Shown here piece after piece: positions 28,601 to 36,269 of a DNA stretch of 64,000 nt (position 1 is its first letter; each line of letters starts with the position of its first letter). The DNA comes from Streptomyces sp. AC555_RSS877. GTDB taxonomy: Bacteria > Actinomycetota > Actinomycetes > Streptomycetales > Streptomycetaceae. The position numbers were made by a program, and so were the translations under genes. The DNA lies in assembly GCF_019049245.1 (NCBI RefSeq), contig NZ_JAGMUK010000001.1, positions 248,001-312,000 on the forward strand. Reading direction: 5' to 3'. The notes below the pieces were generated by a model that was not told the origin of the DNA, did no database searches, and saw only the letters and a list, made by a program, of their open reading frames with translations.

Positions 28601-28692
28601 GCCGGTGGGCGGGCCGCCGGCCTCGCCCCCGGCGCGGGCTGGGCCCGCCGCGCCCCGTCAAGGGCGGTCGTGGAAGGCGGGGGCGAACTCAC
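25666..28692 (-). CDS. Membrane PAS-GGDEF-EAL protein with degenerate EAL site (CdgF-like)
   Basis: A 1008-aa cyclic-di-GMP-type protein. About nine hydrophobic segments fill residues 38-275 and 338-390, followed by a PAS domain (~404-520), a GGDEF domain (~523-695) with intact 'RLGGDEFAAL' (611-615), and an EAL-like domain (~720-965). In the latter the EAL motif is replaced by Ala-Ala-Gln (744-746) and 'DDFGTGY' by 'DGFGSGY', so phosphodiesterase activity is unlikely while diguanylate cyclase activity is plausible. Position upstream of ilvB recalls S. coelicolor SCO5511 (CdgF). Translation starts at GTG 28692, overlapping the stop of a His-rich frame. The ilvB promoter lies at its 3' end. 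Confidence 0.88.
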   Translation of the reverse strand: MSSPPPSTTALDGARRAQPAPGARPAARPPALGRASSTVRQLALALVCAGYALGSAFGWGSRQLALIMGDFGLSAAAGAAAVSCFLYARRRRILFRPAWLLFALSSAMAAVGNLIWGWYEVVLQRPVPSPSSADLFFLCFAPPAIVGLLVLAKRPVTKAGWVCLGLDAWLIGGSLLTLSWSLALAQAAKSEGSSVAHTALSLAYPLLDIALVSMVLALHFRRSAVNRTAVNTAIGALALTVMCDALFTSPLLHHTYRSGQLLDAGWFAGSMLLAYAPWAAPRRGRPDPLRQRPDRRRTEGHTRVVHEHLPGQRTGPHHRPPAPGADHSRYPAARPIAGSLAALTPYLAAAVCTLGILYNVLSGRSVDRVVLLTGGTVVLALVVRQGIMLLDNITLTQELAQKENHFRSLVQGSSDVIMIAAPNGILRYVSPAAAGVYGRPAEELVGTELAGLIHPEDLGCVVHEVRRFLAASPQEEPTTRIECRFRSGDGGWLNVESTVNRHHGGLIFNSRDVTERVRLQAQLQHNAEHDPLTDLPNRALFTRRVQQALSGRRSSDRGAALRGTAVLFIDLDGFKAVNDTIGHQAGDELLVQAARRLQDAVRHGDTASRLGGDEFAALIVGDGARDRPARERHILDLADRLRVTLSQPYLIDGNDVRVNASIGVAFAEPGLGAGEILRNADLAMYRAKAGGKGRVELYAPQMQQDVVRKAELATRLRAALNDGEFTLLHQPVVCLEDGRITSVAAQARWRSSQGVLFTPAEFLRVAEDSEKTAELGRWILGEAVEQAAERATNGLSVPVTVRMGARRLLDRSMPLGSIEALLTRHGLPSGSLVIELSDTDPRVPLDELERRLSALRRLGVRIALDGFGSGYAAITALRRLPVDVLKLDRGLVEGVVESARLHKITSGLLRIAGDLGLQSVADGVDLPEQVVALRAMGCTHGQGMAFSGPLDEYRLRRALGSGHYPVPHGPAEPAFAGGGAGVYTSGVPAVLGGGTALRSHNETPVPPT
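25690..25695 (-). promoter_or_regulatory. Candidate -10 box of the ilvB leader promoter
   Basis: CATAAT on the minus strand lies about 58 bases before the leader-peptide start, in the very end of the cyclic-di-GMP gene. A TTGACA at 25664-25669 is also present, but it has the ribosome site rather than a -10 at the right distance downstream, so I prefer CATAAT as the -10. Confidence 0.4.
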
Positions 28693-28934
28693 CGGGCCCT
28701 CCCGGTCCGCGCCGCTCCCGGGTCCCGGGGGTCCCGGTGCGCCGGGTGCGCATGCCTCCTGCGGCTGCTGTGCCTGCGGTGGTGATGGCTGTGGTGGTGA
28801 TGGCCGAGATGACCGTCGTGCTGACCGTGATGACCGCCGTGGCTCCCGTGATGGCCGCGCCTGCGCGCAGCCGTGTGCCAGGGTCGCCGCCGACGGCCCC
28901 GCCGCGTCGGATCACTCGTCCATAGACCGTGCAT
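28689..28934 (-). CDS. Possible 81-aa histidine-rich protein coupled to the GGDEF gene
   Basis: The frame starts at ATG 28934, about ten bases after GAGGGGG, and contains roughly 20 histidines in 81 residues, including 'HHGSHGGHHGQHDGHLGHHH'. Its TGA overlaps the GTG start of the GGDEF protein (GTGA), the usual sign of translational coupling. Against it, the DNA is a low-complexity run of ggtgat/gatgac-like repeats and the third codon positions are less G/C-rich than in neighbours. If real, it could bind metal ions. The case is undecided. Confidence 0.35.
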   Translation of the reverse strand: MHGLWTSDPTRRGRRRRPWHTAARRRGHHGSHGGHHGQHDGHLGHHHHSHHHRRHSSRRRHAHPAHRDPRDPGAARTGRAR

Positions 28935-29180
28935 CGCCCGTCGCCCCCCTCACAGTCTCAAAACGTCCATCCCCGGCGCCGAACGGTGCGCGGCGCAGCC
29001 CCTGTCGGGACGATACACCAGTCTCGTCACTCAGGGACATAGTTCCTCTACGCTCCGTGACGACCAGCGGCGATGCGAGCACGGACCGCGTCCGCAAGGT
29101 TGCGGAGGGTACCGGAAACGGATGACACGCTTGTTGCGCCGGTCGTGCGGGGCGTGCGCGCGGCGCTCATCTCACAGGCG
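28935..29180. other. Intergenic stretch upstream of the GGDEF gene
   Basis: No gene is convincingly supported here. A 42-codon frame starting near 29040 has a purine-rich leader but atypical codon use. The segment should hold the promoter of the GGDEF gene and the end of the dehydrogenase transcript; no clear hairpin or promoter pair stands out. Confidence 0.45.
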
Positions 29181-30131
29181 TCACGCGCCCGTTGGGCCCG
29201 TCGTAAGGATCACGTTGCGCAGGGGCTCCTGGTTCACGAATCGGCTCAACTGGTCCACCAGCAGTCGCTTGGCGCGGGGCAGGAACGCGGAGGTGGGCCC
29301 TCCGACGTGCGGGCTGACGAGCACCCCGGGCGCCTGCCACAGAGGGTGCCCCGGGGGCAGCGGTTCGGGGTCGGTGACGTCGAGGGCGGCGGTGATACGG
29401 CCGCTCTCCAGCTCGGCGAGCAGCGCCTTGGTGTCGACGACCGGGCCCCTGGCCACGTTGACCAGCAGCGCACCGTCCTTCATGCGGGCCAGGAAGTCGC
29501 TGTTCACCAGGTGACGGGTGGTCTCGGTGAGGGGCGTGGCGAGGACGATCACGTCTGCCTCGGGGAGCAGGGCGGGAAGTTCGGTGAGCGGATGCACCGG
29601 ACCGCGCGCCGTGGTGCGCTCGGAGCGCGCGACGCGCGCCACCCGCGCGACCTCGAAGGGAACGAGCCGGTCCTCGATCGCTGATCCGATCGAGCCGTAC
29701 CCCACGATGAGGACGTTCCGGTCGGCGAGCGCGGGCCGGAACCCGCCGCGCCACTCCCCCTTGTCCTGGGCCCGCACGAAGTCGGGGACACCGCGCAGCG
29801 AGGCGAGGATCAGGGTGAGGGCGAGCTCGGCGGTGCTGGCTTCGTGCACCCCGCGCGCGTTGCACAACCGCACGCCGTCGGGCAGGTACTTGAGGCCCGG
29901 TTCGATGGCGTCGGTGCCGGCCGACAGTGTCTGCACGACCTGCACCGAGCTCAGGCGGGGCACCGGCCGCAGTACGACCTCGACGGGCTTCATGTAGGGG
30001 ACGACGTAGTACGCGCAGTCGGCCGGATCCGCGGGAAAGTCCTCACCACCGTTCCAGAAGCGGTAGTTCGGGCCTGCGGGGAGCCCTTCGATGTCTTCCG
30101 GCGGAATGGGGAGCCACACGTCTGCAGTCAT
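29181..30131 (-). CDS. D-isomer-specific 2-hydroxyacid dehydrogenase family protein
   Basis: A 316-aa NAD(P)-dependent dehydrogenase. The Rossmann signature is 'VLIVGYGSIGSAIEDRL' (about 140-156), the catalytic Arg lies in 'VNVARGPVVDTKAL', the Glu in 'DVTDPEPLPPGHPLW' and the His in 'VSPHVGGPTSAFLPR'. The substrate may be glyoxylate, hydroxypyruvate or phosphoglycerate-like, and cannot be fixed from these motifs. No membrane segment. It is divergent from the aldo/keto reductase gene with about 76 bases between starts, but no functional link is evident. Confidence 0.9.
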   Translation of the reverse strand: MTADVWLPIPPEDIEGLPAGPNYRFWNGGEDFPADPADCAYYVVPYMKPVEVVLRPVPRLSSVQVVQTLSAGTDAIEPGLKYLPDGVRLCNARGVHEASTAELALTLILASLRGVPDFVRAQDKGEWRGGFRPALADRNVLIVGYGSIGSAIEDRLVPFEVARVARVARSERTTARGPVHPLTELPALLPEADVIVLATPLTETTRHLVNSDFLARMKDGALLVNVARGPVVDTKALLAELESGRITAALDVTDPEPLPPGHPLWQAPGVLVSPHVGGPTSAFLPRAKRLLVDQLSRFVNQEPLRNVILTTGPTGA

Positions 30132-30207
30132 GGTCAGGAGGCTATGTCAGGCGCTGCCGGGCGCAGAGGTTAGGTTGGGGGGCCAGGAGAGGGAGGGTCA
30201 CGGCCAG

Positions 30208-31206
30208 GTGGAGCGCAGGACGATCGGCGCGGCGGCGCTCACGGTGGGGGCCGTCGGACTCGGGTGCATGCCGATGAGCTGGGCGTACAGCGGTTCGCGG
30301 CAGCGTGGTGACGAGTCGCTGCGGGCCGTGCACCGGGCGCTGGACCTGGGCTCGACCCTCCTGGACACGGCGGACATGTACGGCCCGTTCACCAACGAGC
30401 TGCTGCTGGGGCGGGCACTGAAGGAGCGGCGCCGGGACGCCTTCGTGTCGACCAAGGTCGGCCTGCTGGTGGGCGAGCAGCACATCGTGGCCAACGGCCG
30501 CCCCGGCTATGTGACGCGTGCCTGCGACGCCTCCCTGCGCCGCCTGCAGACGGACGTCATCGACCTCTACCAGCTCCACCGGGCGGACCCCGAGGTGCCC
30601 GTCGAGGAGACCTGGGGTGCGATGGCGGAACTCGTCCAGGCCGGAAAGGTACGGTCGTTGGGGCTGTGCGCGATGGGCGCGCGGGGCGGCCGCAGGTCCG
30701 GGGCCCGGTTGCACGACGCGACGATCCGGCAGTTGCAGCGCGTCCAGCAGGTCTTCCCGGTGAGCGCGGTGCAGGCCGAGCTGTCGGTGTGGTCGCCGGA
30801 GTCGAAGGAGTCCCTGCTGCCGTGGTGCGAGGCGCGCGGCATCGGCTTCCTCGCGGCGATGCCCCTCGGCAACGGGTACCTGACCGGCACGCTCACCCCC
30901 GGCGGCGGATTCGAGCCGGACGACGTCCGCGCCCGCCATCCCCGCTTCACCGCGGAGATGATGGCCGCGAACCAGCCGATCGTGGCCGGCCTGCGCCGGG
31001 TGGCCCGCCGCCACGGCGAGGACGTCACCTGCGCCCAGGTGGCCCTGGCCTGGGTGCTGGCGCAGGGACGGCACGTGGTCCCGGTGCCGGGCTCGAAACA
31101 GGAGCGCTGGGTGACACAGAACGCGGGGGCGGCGACCCTGCGCCTGACGGCCCAGGACCTGGCCGAGGTGGCGGAGCTGCCGGGGGCGCAGGGATCCTGG
31201 GAGTAG
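30208..31206 (+). CDS. Aldo/keto reductase
   Basis: A 332-aa NADPH-dependent oxidoreductase of the YghZ/AKR13-like group. The catalytic tetrad is recognisable as Asp and Tyr in 'LDTADMYGPFTNE', Lys in 'VSTKVGLLVG' and His in 'LYQLHRADPEVPVEE'. The C-terminal coenzyme segment 'HVVPVPGSKQERWVTQN' is present. GTG 30208 is used; GGGAGGG lies about 12 bases upstream, and longer in-frame readings run into non-homologous sequence. The physiological carbonyl substrate is unknown. Confidence 0.9.
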   Translation: MERRTIGAAALTVGAVGLGCMPMSWAYSGSRQRGDESLRAVHRALDLGSTLLDTADMYGPFTNELLLGRALKERRRDAFVSTKVGLLVGEQHIVANGRPGYVTRACDASLRRLQTDVIDLYQLHRADPEVPVEETWGAMAELVQAGKVRSLGLCAMGARGGRRSGARLHDATIRQLQRVQQVFPVSAVQAELSVWSPESKESLLPWCEARGIGFLAAMPLGNGYLTGTLTPGGGFEPDDVRARHPRFTAEMMAANQPIVAGLRRVARRHGEDVTCAQVALAWVLAQGRHVVPVPGSKQERWVTQNAGAATLRLTAQDLAEVAELPGAQGSWE

Positions 31207-31325
31207 GGATCGAGGGTCGCCGCGTTGCGTTTTCGGGGATCGGGTTGCGGTGATCGGGAACCTGTGAGGCGCGAGCGGTGTATGACAAGGAGAACCTGCC
31301 GCGAGACCGCCCCGTCGAAGGGACC

Positions 31326-32501
31326 ATGATCGTGCAACGTCGAGCTGTGTCGGCCGTATTGGCCGCGACCGCGCTCGTGCTGACGGCCGGCTGCTCCTCC
31401 GACAGCGGAGGTGAATCGTCCAGCGGCAGTGACAGCGCCCCACCGAGCAGTACGACTTCGGGGTCGTCGTCGCCCGCGGAACGGACCGCCGACCCCACAC
31501 CCCCCGCCACGGGCTCGGTGAAGGTCGTCCGCACCGTCGCCGAGGGCCTGAGCACCCCCTGGGGCCTGGCCCCGATCCCGGACGGCGACCTGCTGGTCTC
31601 CTCCCGCGACGAGGCCACCCTCACCCGGGTCGACGAGGAGACGGGCAAGAAGACCGAGCTGGGCGAGGTGCCCGGGGTGTCCCCGGCCGGCGAGGGCGGT
31701 CTGCTGGGCATCGCCCTCTCCCCGGACTTCGCCTCGGACCACATGGTCTACGCGTACTTCACCTCGGCCTCCGACAACCGCATCGTCCGCATGCTGTACG
31801 ACGAGGAGAAGCCGGCCGGCGAACAGCTGGGCGCACCGGACACGATCTTCAAGGGCATCCCCAAGGGTGTGATCCACAACGGCGGCCGGATCGCCTTCGG
31901 GCCGGACAGGATGCTGTACGCGGGCACGGGGGAGAGCGGTGACACCGGTCTGTCCCAGGACACCAAGTCCCTCGGCGGCAAGATCCTGCGCATGACCCCG
32001 GAGGGCGAGCCCGCTCCGGGCAACCCGTTCCCGGGCTCGCCGGTGTATTCGTACGGCCATCGCAATGTGCAGGGCCTCGCCTGGGACGACAAACAGCGAC
32101 TGTTCGCCTCGGAGTTCGGCCAGGACACCTGGGACGAGCTGAATGCGATCAAGCCCGGCGACAACTACGGCTGGCCGGAGGCGGAGGGCAGGTCGGGCGG
32201 CTCCGAGTACCACAACCCGGCAGCCCAGTGGGGCACGGACGAGGCCTCCCCCAGCGGTGTCGCCTACGCGGAGGGCTCCGTCTGGATGGCGGGGCTCAAG
32301 GGTCAGCGCCTGTGGCGCGTTCCTCTGAAGGGCACGGAGGCCTCGGCCGATCCGCAGGCGTTCCTGGAAGGCGAGTACGGCCGTCTGCGGACGGTGGTCG
32401 CGGCGGGCGGCGACAAGCTGTGGCTCGTCACCAGCAACACGGACGGCCGGGGAGACCCGAAGGCGGGCGACGACCGGATACTGGAGATACAGGTCAGCTA
32501 G
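31326..32501 (+). CDS. PQQ-type glucose/sorbosone dehydrogenase-like lipoprotein
   Basis: A 391-aa secreted protein. The signal peptide ends at LTAGC (Cys about 23), a lipobox, followed by a roughly 40-residue Ser/Thr/Pro-rich linker and a six-bladed GSDH propeller (about 65-390). Typical motifs are 'LGIALSPDF', 'VIHNGGRIAFGPD', 'YSYGHRNVQGLAWD' and 'NYGWPEAEG'. Such proteins oxidise soluble aldoses or are inactive homologues; PQQ dependence is inferred from family only. Starts at GTG 31278, ATG 31326 and GTG 31332 all keep the signal peptide. Its 3' end overlaps a small convergent gene by eight bases. Confidence 0.88.
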   Translation: MIVQRRAVSAVLAATALVLTAGCSSDSGGESSSGSDSAPPSSTTSGSSSPAERTADPTPPATGSVKVVRTVAEGLSTPWGLAPIPDGDLLVSSRDEATLTRVDEETGKKTELGEVPGVSPAGEGGLLGIALSPDFASDHMVYAYFTSASDNRIVRMLYDEEKPAGEQLGAPDTIFKGIPKGVIHNGGRIAFGPDRMLYAGTGESGDTGLSQDTKSLGGKILRMTPEGEPAPGNPFPGSPVYSYGHRNVQGLAWDDKQRLFASEFGQDTWDELNAIKPGDNYGWPEAEGRSGGSEYHNPAAQWGTDEASPSGVAYAEGSVWMAGLKGQRLWRVPLKGTEASADPQAFLEGEYGRLRTVVAAGGDKLWLVTSNTDGRGDPKAGDDRILEIQVS

Positions 32502-32697
32502 GGCCTGAGCCGTCCGTGGAGGAGTCTTCCTCGTCCGGCTGCGGCGGCCGTACGACGACTTTCCCGGACGTGAGGTCTATCGGCCCGCGTCCGGGGTCGG
32601 CGTCGCCGACGTCCTCCCGGGTGAGCTCCAGCCGTTTCTGCTCGTCGCGGGTGTGTTTGCGGCCGGGGGCGAACAGTTCCTCGAAGGGGTTGAACAC
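32494..32697 (-). CDS. Small conserved DUF6191-like protein, 67 aa
   Basis: The protein begins MFNPFEELFAPGRKHTRDEQ, continues with a charged 'LELTREDVGDADPGRGP' and 'IDLTSGKVVVRPP' segment and ends in an acidic tail. It is cytoplasmic, has no known catalytic motif and resembles a small Streptomyces family I recall as DUF6191. It lies between the LAL regulator stop (38 bases upstream of its start) and the sugar dehydrogenase gene, whose end it overlaps. It could be the last gene of the regulator transcript. Confidence 0.75.
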   Translation of the reverse strand: MFNPFEELFAPGRKHTRDEQKRLELTREDVGDADPGRGPIDLTSGKVVVRPPQPDEEDSSTDGSGPS

Positions 32698-32735
32698 GGA
32701 GTCTCCCTCAGCCGGTGTCCTGTCCAGCGTAGGCC

Positions 32736-35700
32736 TCAGGGCGCCGTCCGCATCGTGAGAGTTTTCTCGGACGGGAACAGCCCCAGCCGATGCGCCACCG
32801 CCGCCGCCTCGCCGCGGCCGGAGACACCGAGCTTGGCCAGGATGTTCGAGACGTGCACGCTGGCCGTCTTCGGGGAGATGAAGAGCGCCTCGGCTATCTG
32901 GCGGTTGGTGCGGCCCGCGGAGACCAGCCGCAGGACGTCGCGTTCCCTGCCGGTGAGGCCGAGGGTGTCGGGCGGGTCGGCGGGGGCGGGCGCCTGCTCG
33001 GAGGACCGGTTCACGGGGAGGCGGGCGCGTTGGGCGAGGAGCATGACGGAGTCGGCGAGCGGGCGGGCGCCGAGGTGGGAGGCGACGGCGTGGGCCAGGC
33101 GGAGAAGTTCCGTCGCGCGGTCGCGGTGGTCGCCGCCCTCCTCCGACAGCAGCAGGGCCTCGGCCAGGCGGTGGCGGACGCGGGCGAGGTCGTAGGGGCG
33201 TTCCAGGACCTCGAAGGCGGTGACCACCTCCGTCCAGGTGTCGGCGCAGGCGCCGCCCTCGGCTCGGAACAGTTCGGCGCGAACCCAGCGTTCGTAGGCC
33301 TGCCAGACGGGGACGTGGGTGGGCAGGGACTTGGCCGTGGTGCGGATGCGTTCGAGGATCTCGGGGCGGCCGGGATCGGCGGCGGGCAGGTCGCGGGCGT
33401 CGGCCTCCGCGGCGGCCGCGCTGAGCAGCATCCGCCAGACGTAGCGCTGGGTGGCCGGCGGGAAGCCGGCGTCCATGGCGCGTGCGAGTTCGGCGCGGGC
33501 GTCCAGGAGGCGGCCCTCGCCCGCGGCGATGCCGATCGCGATGCGGACCAGGGGCAGCTCGTGCTGGGGTGCGCGGTCGTGGTTGCCGAAGTGGCCGCGG
33601 GCGGCGGCCAGATGGCCGGCGGCGGCGGTCAGCTCTCCTCTGGCCAGGGTGAGTTCGGCGCGGAGGGTGGCGTGGAAGCCGCGGGGCTTCGCGCTCTGGC
33701 CGACGCGTTCGGCCTTGGTTCCCGCTTCGGCGGCGCGGTCCCAGCGGCCCAGGGAGTACAGGGTCTCGGCGTAGTTCCCCCAGATCCAGGCCTCGGAGTC
33801 CAGCAGCCCGAACTTCTGGGAGTAGGCGAGGCCTTCCTCCAGGATCGGAACGGCCTGCGTGGAGCGGCCGACGGATTCGAGGGCGTCGGGCAGGTTCACA
33901 TAGGCGCGGGCCGCGATGGCGGAGATGCCGTACTCGACGGTCCGCCGTTTGACCTCGGACATCTCGGCGAGACCCGCCTCGACGTCACCGGCCTCGACCA
34001 TGAGCCCGCCGAGTGTGAGGCGGGCGTTCATCTCGGTCTCGCGGACGCCGACCATGCGCGCGTACTCCACGGCGCGTTCGGCGGCCGTGAAGGCATCGGG
34101 TCCCGGGGCGTGCACCATGGACCAGTTGGCGACGTTGGCGAGGACCTCGGCGTGCACCTCCGACGGCGGCAGACCGCGTACCAGTTCCTGCGCGGTGGCC
34201 AGTTCGGCCCAGCCGTCGCCGCGGGACAGCGCCTGGATCAGTCGCGAGCGCTGGGTCCAGAACCAGGCGGCGCGCAGCGGGTCGTCCTCGTCCTCCAGCA
34301 GCCGCAGCGCCCGCTTGGTGATCTTCAGGGCGCGTTCGCGTTCCGAGCACAGCCGTCCGGCGACCGCGGCCTCGGCCATCAGGTCGAGGTAGTGCAGCGA
34401 GGCGGTGGCCGGGTCGCAGCCGCCGGAGGTCCCCCCGCGCCTTTCGGGCAGTGCGGGAGCGTGGATCTCGGTGTAGTCGGCGGGCCGGAGCCTGCCGCGG
34501 ACTTCTTCGGGGGTGGTGTCCCACAGTTCCATCGCGCGTTCCAGCAGCCGCAGTTGTTCGGAGTAGGCGTGCCGGCGGCGGGCGATGACGGAGGCGTCCA
34601 GGACGGCGGGCAGGGCCTTGGCGGGGTCGTGGGCGTGGTACCAGTAGCTGGCCAGGCGCATCACGCGTTCACCGGCGGGGACGAGCGTGGGGTCGGCCTC
34701 CAGGGCTTGCGCGTAGCGGCGGTTGAGACGGGAGCGTTCGCCGGGCAGCAGGTCGTCGGCGACGGCCTCGCGGACCAGGGAGTGGCGGAAGCGGTAGCCG
34801 TCGCCGTCGGGTGCGGCGAGCAGCAGGTTGGCGTTGACGGCGGCCCTGAGCGCCTCGATGAGGTCGTCCTCGGCGAGCCGGGCGACGGCGGCGATCAGCC
34901 GGTACTCGACGGTGGAGCCGCCCTCGGCGACGATCCGGGCGACCCGTTGGGCGCTGTCGGGCAGGCTCTCGACGCGGACCAGGAGCAGGTCGCGCAGGGA
35001 GTCGGTGAGGCCGGTGCGGCAGCCCTCGTGGGCGGCGACGGCGAGTTCCTCGACGAAGAAGGCGTTGCCGTCGGAGCGTTCGAAGATGTCGTCGACCTGG
35101 TCCGGGTCGGGTTCGTGGGCGAGGATGCCGGCGATCTGGCGGCCGACCTCGGCGCGGTTGAAGCGGCCCAGTTCGATGCGGTGGACGGTGCGCAGCCGGT
35201 CGAGTTCGGCGAGCAGGGGGCGCAGCGGGTGGCGGCGGTGGATGTCGTCGGCGCGGTAGGTGGCGAGGACGACGAGGCGGCCGGTGCGCAGGGTGCGGAA
35301 GAGGTAGGCGAGGAGGTGGCGGGTGGAGGCGTCGGCCCAGTGCAGGTCCTCCAGGGCGACGACGACCGTGCGGTCGGCGGCGACGCGCTCCAGGAGGCGG
35401 GCGGTGAGTTCGAAGAGGCGGGCCATGCCCTCCTCGTCGTGCCGGCCGGGGGCGAGCTCGCCGAGTTCGGGCAGCAGCCGGGCGAGTTCCTCCTCCTGTC
35501 CGGCGGCCGCGGCGGCCAGCTCGTCGGGCAGCTCGCGGCGCAGGGCCCGCAGGGCGGTGGAGAAGGGGGCGAACGGCAGGCCGTCGGCGCCGATCTCGAC
35601 ACAGCCGCCGAGTGCGACGACGGCACCGCCCCGGCAGGCGGCGGTGGCGAACTCCTCGACGAGGCGGGTCTTGCCGACACCGGCCTCGCCGCCGAGCAGT

Positions 35701-35882
35701 AACGCCTGCGGCTCGCCCGCGGCAGCGCGGGCGAGCGCGTCGTTCAGCGTGTCCAGCTCATCGATGCGACCGACGAACACCGGACTGACGGACCTGGTCT
35801 CCACGGGCCCGAGCATCGCACGCGGGTCCGACAGTGCGGCACCGGTTTTCGCGGGGAGACCCTCCCCCGCCCCGGCGGTCAT
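32736..35882 (-). CDS. LAL-type LuxR regulator with AAA ATPase domain, 1048 aa
   Basis: A large ATP-binding regulator of the LuxR family. After about 33 residues an AAA domain begins ('FVGRIDELDTLNDALARA') with Walker A 'GGEAGVGKTR' (~64-72) and Walker B 'VVVALEDLHWADAST'. A long TPR-like helical middle follows. The C-terminus is a LuxR helix-turn-helix 'LTGRERDVLRLVSAGRTNRQ' with 'SPKTASVHVSNILAKLGVSG'. Such proteins usually activate secondary-metabolite, sugar or developmental genes in response to a ligand and ATP. ATG 35882 overlaps the stop of a 61-aa gene (ATGA), which fixes the start despite no ribosome site of its own. Confidence 0.9.
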   Translation of the reverse strand: MTAGAGEGLPAKTGAALSDPRAMLGPVETRSVSPVFVGRIDELDTLNDALARAAAGEPQALLLGGEAGVGKTRLVEEFATAACRGGAVVALGGCVEIGADGLPFAPFSTALRALRRELPDELAAAAAGQEEELARLLPELGELAPGRHDEEGMARLFELTARLLERVAADRTVVVALEDLHWADASTRHLLAYLFRTLRTGRLVVLATYRADDIHRRHPLRPLLAELDRLRTVHRIELGRFNRAEVGRQIAGILAHEPDPDQVDDIFERSDGNAFFVEELAVAAHEGCRTGLTDSLRDLLLVRVESLPDSAQRVARIVAEGGSTVEYRLIAAVARLAEDDLIEALRAAVNANLLLAAPDGDGYRFRHSLVREAVADDLLPGERSRLNRRYAQALEADPTLVPAGERVMRLASYWYHAHDPAKALPAVLDASVIARRRHAYSEQLRLLERAMELWDTTPEEVRGRLRPADYTEIHAPALPERRGGTSGGCDPATASLHYLDLMAEAAVAGRLCSERERALKITKRALRLLEDEDDPLRAAWFWTQRSRLIQALSRGDGWAELATAQELVRGLPPSEVHAEVLANVANWSMVHAPGPDAFTAAERAVEYARMVGVRETEMNARLTLGGLMVEAGDVEAGLAEMSEVKRRTVEYGISAIAARAYVNLPDALESVGRSTQAVPILEEGLAYSQKFGLLDSEAWIWGNYAETLYSLGRWDRAAEAGTKAERVGQSAKPRGFHATLRAELTLARGELTAAAGHLAAARGHFGNHDRAPQHELPLVRIAIGIAAGEGRLLDARAELARAMDAGFPPATQRYVWRMLLSAAAAEADARDLPAADPGRPEILERIRTTAKSLPTHVPVWQAYERWVRAELFRAEGGACADTWTEVVTAFEVLERPYDLARVRHRLAEALLLSEEGGDHRDRATELLRLAHAVASHLGARPLADSVMLLAQRARLPVNRSSEQAPAPADPPDTLGLTGRERDVLRLVSAGRTNRQIAEALFISPKTASVHVSNILAKLGVSGRGEAAAVAHRLGLFPSEKTLTMRTAP

Positions 35883-36064
35883 GCCGTGCGCGGGAACCGG
35901 TGCCTGCGGGGGCGGCCGGTATGCACCTCGCCCTCGGCGGCACGTTCGGCCGCCTCGCGGCGGGCGGCGCGGCGGCCGTTGACGGCCTCGCGGGCCAGGC
36001 GCTCGTGCTCGGCCCGGCGGATCAGTTCGGCGGAGCGGAGCTGGGCGATCTCGTACTCGTACAT
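35879..36064 (-). CDS. 61-aa Arg/Ala-rich helical protein coupled to the LAL regulator
   Basis: MYEYEIAQLRSAELIRRAEH starts a mostly helical, highly charged protein (Arg, Glu, Ala) ending in a basic tail 'GRPRRHRFPRTA'. GGGGA lies seven bases before the ATG. The stop TGA overlaps the ATG of the LuxR-type regulator, so the two are translationally coupled and probably function together, for example as a partner or modulator of the regulator. No family name comes to mind. A longer in-frame start at 36127 is possible but has no better ribosome site. Confidence 0.75.
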   Translation of the reverse strand: MYEYEIAQLRSAELIRRAEHERLAREAVNGRRAARREAAERAAEGEVHTGRPRRHRFPRTA

Positions 36065-36203
36065 GGTGTGTCCCCTGTGTCCCTGGTGAGGCGCCGGTTT
36101 CGGCTTCGCTTGCTGCGATGTCTCCACCTTCGTCTCCCAGGCGGGTCCGCCACATCGGGAGAGTTCCGCATCTTCGGCGGCGGGCGGGGCCTTAGACGTG
36201 CGT

Positions 36204-36254
36204 GAGGGGCCTTAGGAGGGCCGTAAGACGCTCACGGCATTCCTAAGACCCCTC
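36204..36254 (-). terminator. Long hairpin downstream of the acidic membrane protein gene
   Basis: gaggggccttagga (36204-36217) pairs with tcctaagacccctc (36241-36254) with one G-U-type mismatch, and an inner ccgt/acgg helix sits in the loop. It begins 16 bases past the stop of the minus-strand membrane protein gene and lies before the 61-aa gene. Confidence 0.65.
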
Positions 36255-36269
36255 GGGTCACGTGGTGTG

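Noticed and set aside
28912..29097. Small frame starting with MRTRSVLAS upstream of the GGDEF gene
   Set aside because: Codon use is not typical of the genome, the frame overlaps the His-rich frame, and there is no coupling or family resemblance.
32790..35702. 970-codon plus-strand frame opposite the LAL regulator
   Set aside because: It is antisense to a gene with clear ATPase and LuxR motifs, and its translation is Gly/Val/Gln-rich without any recognisable domain.
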